Shown here: positions 63,707-64,000 of the stretch, piece after piece | How the letters are laid out: each line of letters starts with the position of its first letter | Numbering within the stretch: position 1 is the first letter of the stretch | NCBI RefSeq assembly: GCF_030269515.1 | Contig: NZ_BSTM01000016.1 | Location: 62,001-126,000 of the forward strand | Direction: 5' to 3' | DNA length: 64,000 nt | Source of the DNA: Actinomadura sp. NBRC 104412 | GTDB lineage: Bacteria > Actinomycetota > Actinomycetes > Streptosporangiales > Streptosporangiaceae | Position numbers and translations under genes: made by a program | The notes under the pieces: model-generated | Seen by the model: only the letters and a program-made list of their open reading frames with translations | The model's database searches: none | Told to the model about the DNA's origin: nothing

Positions 63707-64000
63707 ATCCGCGAGCTCAAGAAGGCGGAATCCGAACAGGGGGCGGGTGCGACGGGCGCCGAGCTGCGCTATCCGGCCGGGTCCCTCGTGCTGGTGGCGG
63801 GGCTGCCCGGCGCGGGCAAGAGCACGCTTCTGGAACGGCTCTACCGGCTGCGCGGTGACGAGTGCGGGCCCGTCCGCATCGACGGCGGGTGGGTGATCGA
63901 CTCGCGGCAGGCCCGCAACCGCTGGGCGCGGATGCTGCGGCCGGTTCCGGCCCGCGCACGGGTGCCCCTGGTGAACGCGACGCATGTGTGCTGGATCGCG
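63707..64000 (+). CDS. P-loop ATP-binding protein (3' end outside window)
   Basis: Reads RELKKAESEQGAGATGAEL, then YPAGSLVLVAGLPGAGKSTLL with a clear Walker A (GLPGAGKST) and RLYRLRGDECGPVRIDGGWVIDSRQARNRWARML; the frame runs off the right edge. Looks like an AAA-type small kinase/ATPase common in actinobacteria. The start is unresolved: the frame is open from 63626, yet holds no ATG, GTG or TTG before the P-loop. GGAGAGG at 63696-63702 precedes ATA/ATC codons, so the listed start (ATC 63707) is only nominal. Confidence 0.65.
   Translation, partial: MRELKKAESEQGAGATGAELRYPAGSLVLVAGLPGAGKSTLLERLYRLRGDECGPVRIDGGWVIDSRQARNRWARMLRPVPARARVPLVNATHVCWIA

Overview
The window is GC-rich chromosomal DNA from a filamentous-type actinobacterium. 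RbpA, WhiA, an actinobacterial proteasome beta subunit, OpcA, the actinobacterial suf operon order, many ATGA/GTGA gene overlaps and many GTG or TTG starts all point that way. My best guess is order Streptosporangiales (Thermomonosporaceae-like), but that is inference. No rRNA, tRNA, CRISPR array or intact mobile element was seen. Most of the window is housekeeping DNA with an accessory stretch at about 30.7-42 kb and a decayed locus at 56.5-58.2 kb.

Layout. 1-5.5 kb (minus): suf Fe-S assembly operon sufR-sufB-sufD-Rieske ferredoxin-sufC-sufS, every junction except Rieske/sufC overlapping, with a SufR-type operator and an IdeR/DtxR-like palindrome in front. 5.5-9.5 kb: DUF3040 protein, a drug/antibiotic-type ABC exporter, an EamA exporter and a stand-alone proteasome beta subunit. 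9.5-14.7 kb: polX and the heme A genes ctaA and ctaB around a PrsW-like membrane protease. 15.2-25.6 kb (plus): transketolase, transaldolase, two tandem phosphoglucose-isomerase homologues, zwf, opcA and pgl, a pentose-phosphate/NADPH operon. 25.7-30.7 kb: L,D-transpeptidase lipoprotein and a two-component system with its ABC transporter.

30.9-43.6 kb is accessory: HEAT-like protein, APH-type kinase, TipA-like MerR regulator with a textbook 19-bp-spacer promoter, a frameshifted gene, cupin, fchA-fhs (one-carbon folate), DUF1992, an FAD amine oxidase, carboxymuconolactone-decarboxylase-like protein, methyltransferase, glyA under a ZTP riboswitch, and an acyltransferase. 43.6-54.7 kb (minus): rbpA, secG, the glycolytic block gap-pgk-tpiA, an asparagine-synthetase-like gene, and whiA-yvcK-rapZ-uvrC. 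54.8-64 kb: MscS channel, Rieske lipoprotein, a graveyard of sarcosine oxidase and betaine-transporter fragments, uvrA, two metallo-beta-lactamase-fold hydrolases and a truncated P-loop protein.

The most unusual items are the two tandem isomerase paralogues with complementary loss of active-site residues, the orphan proteasome beta gene, the fused remnants of a betaine/sarcosine catabolic locus, and a recurring TANNNT-N7-start-codon layout that suggests extensive leaderless transcription. Many start codons below were chosen from Shine-Dalgarno, overlap or leaderless evidence rather than the longest open frame.
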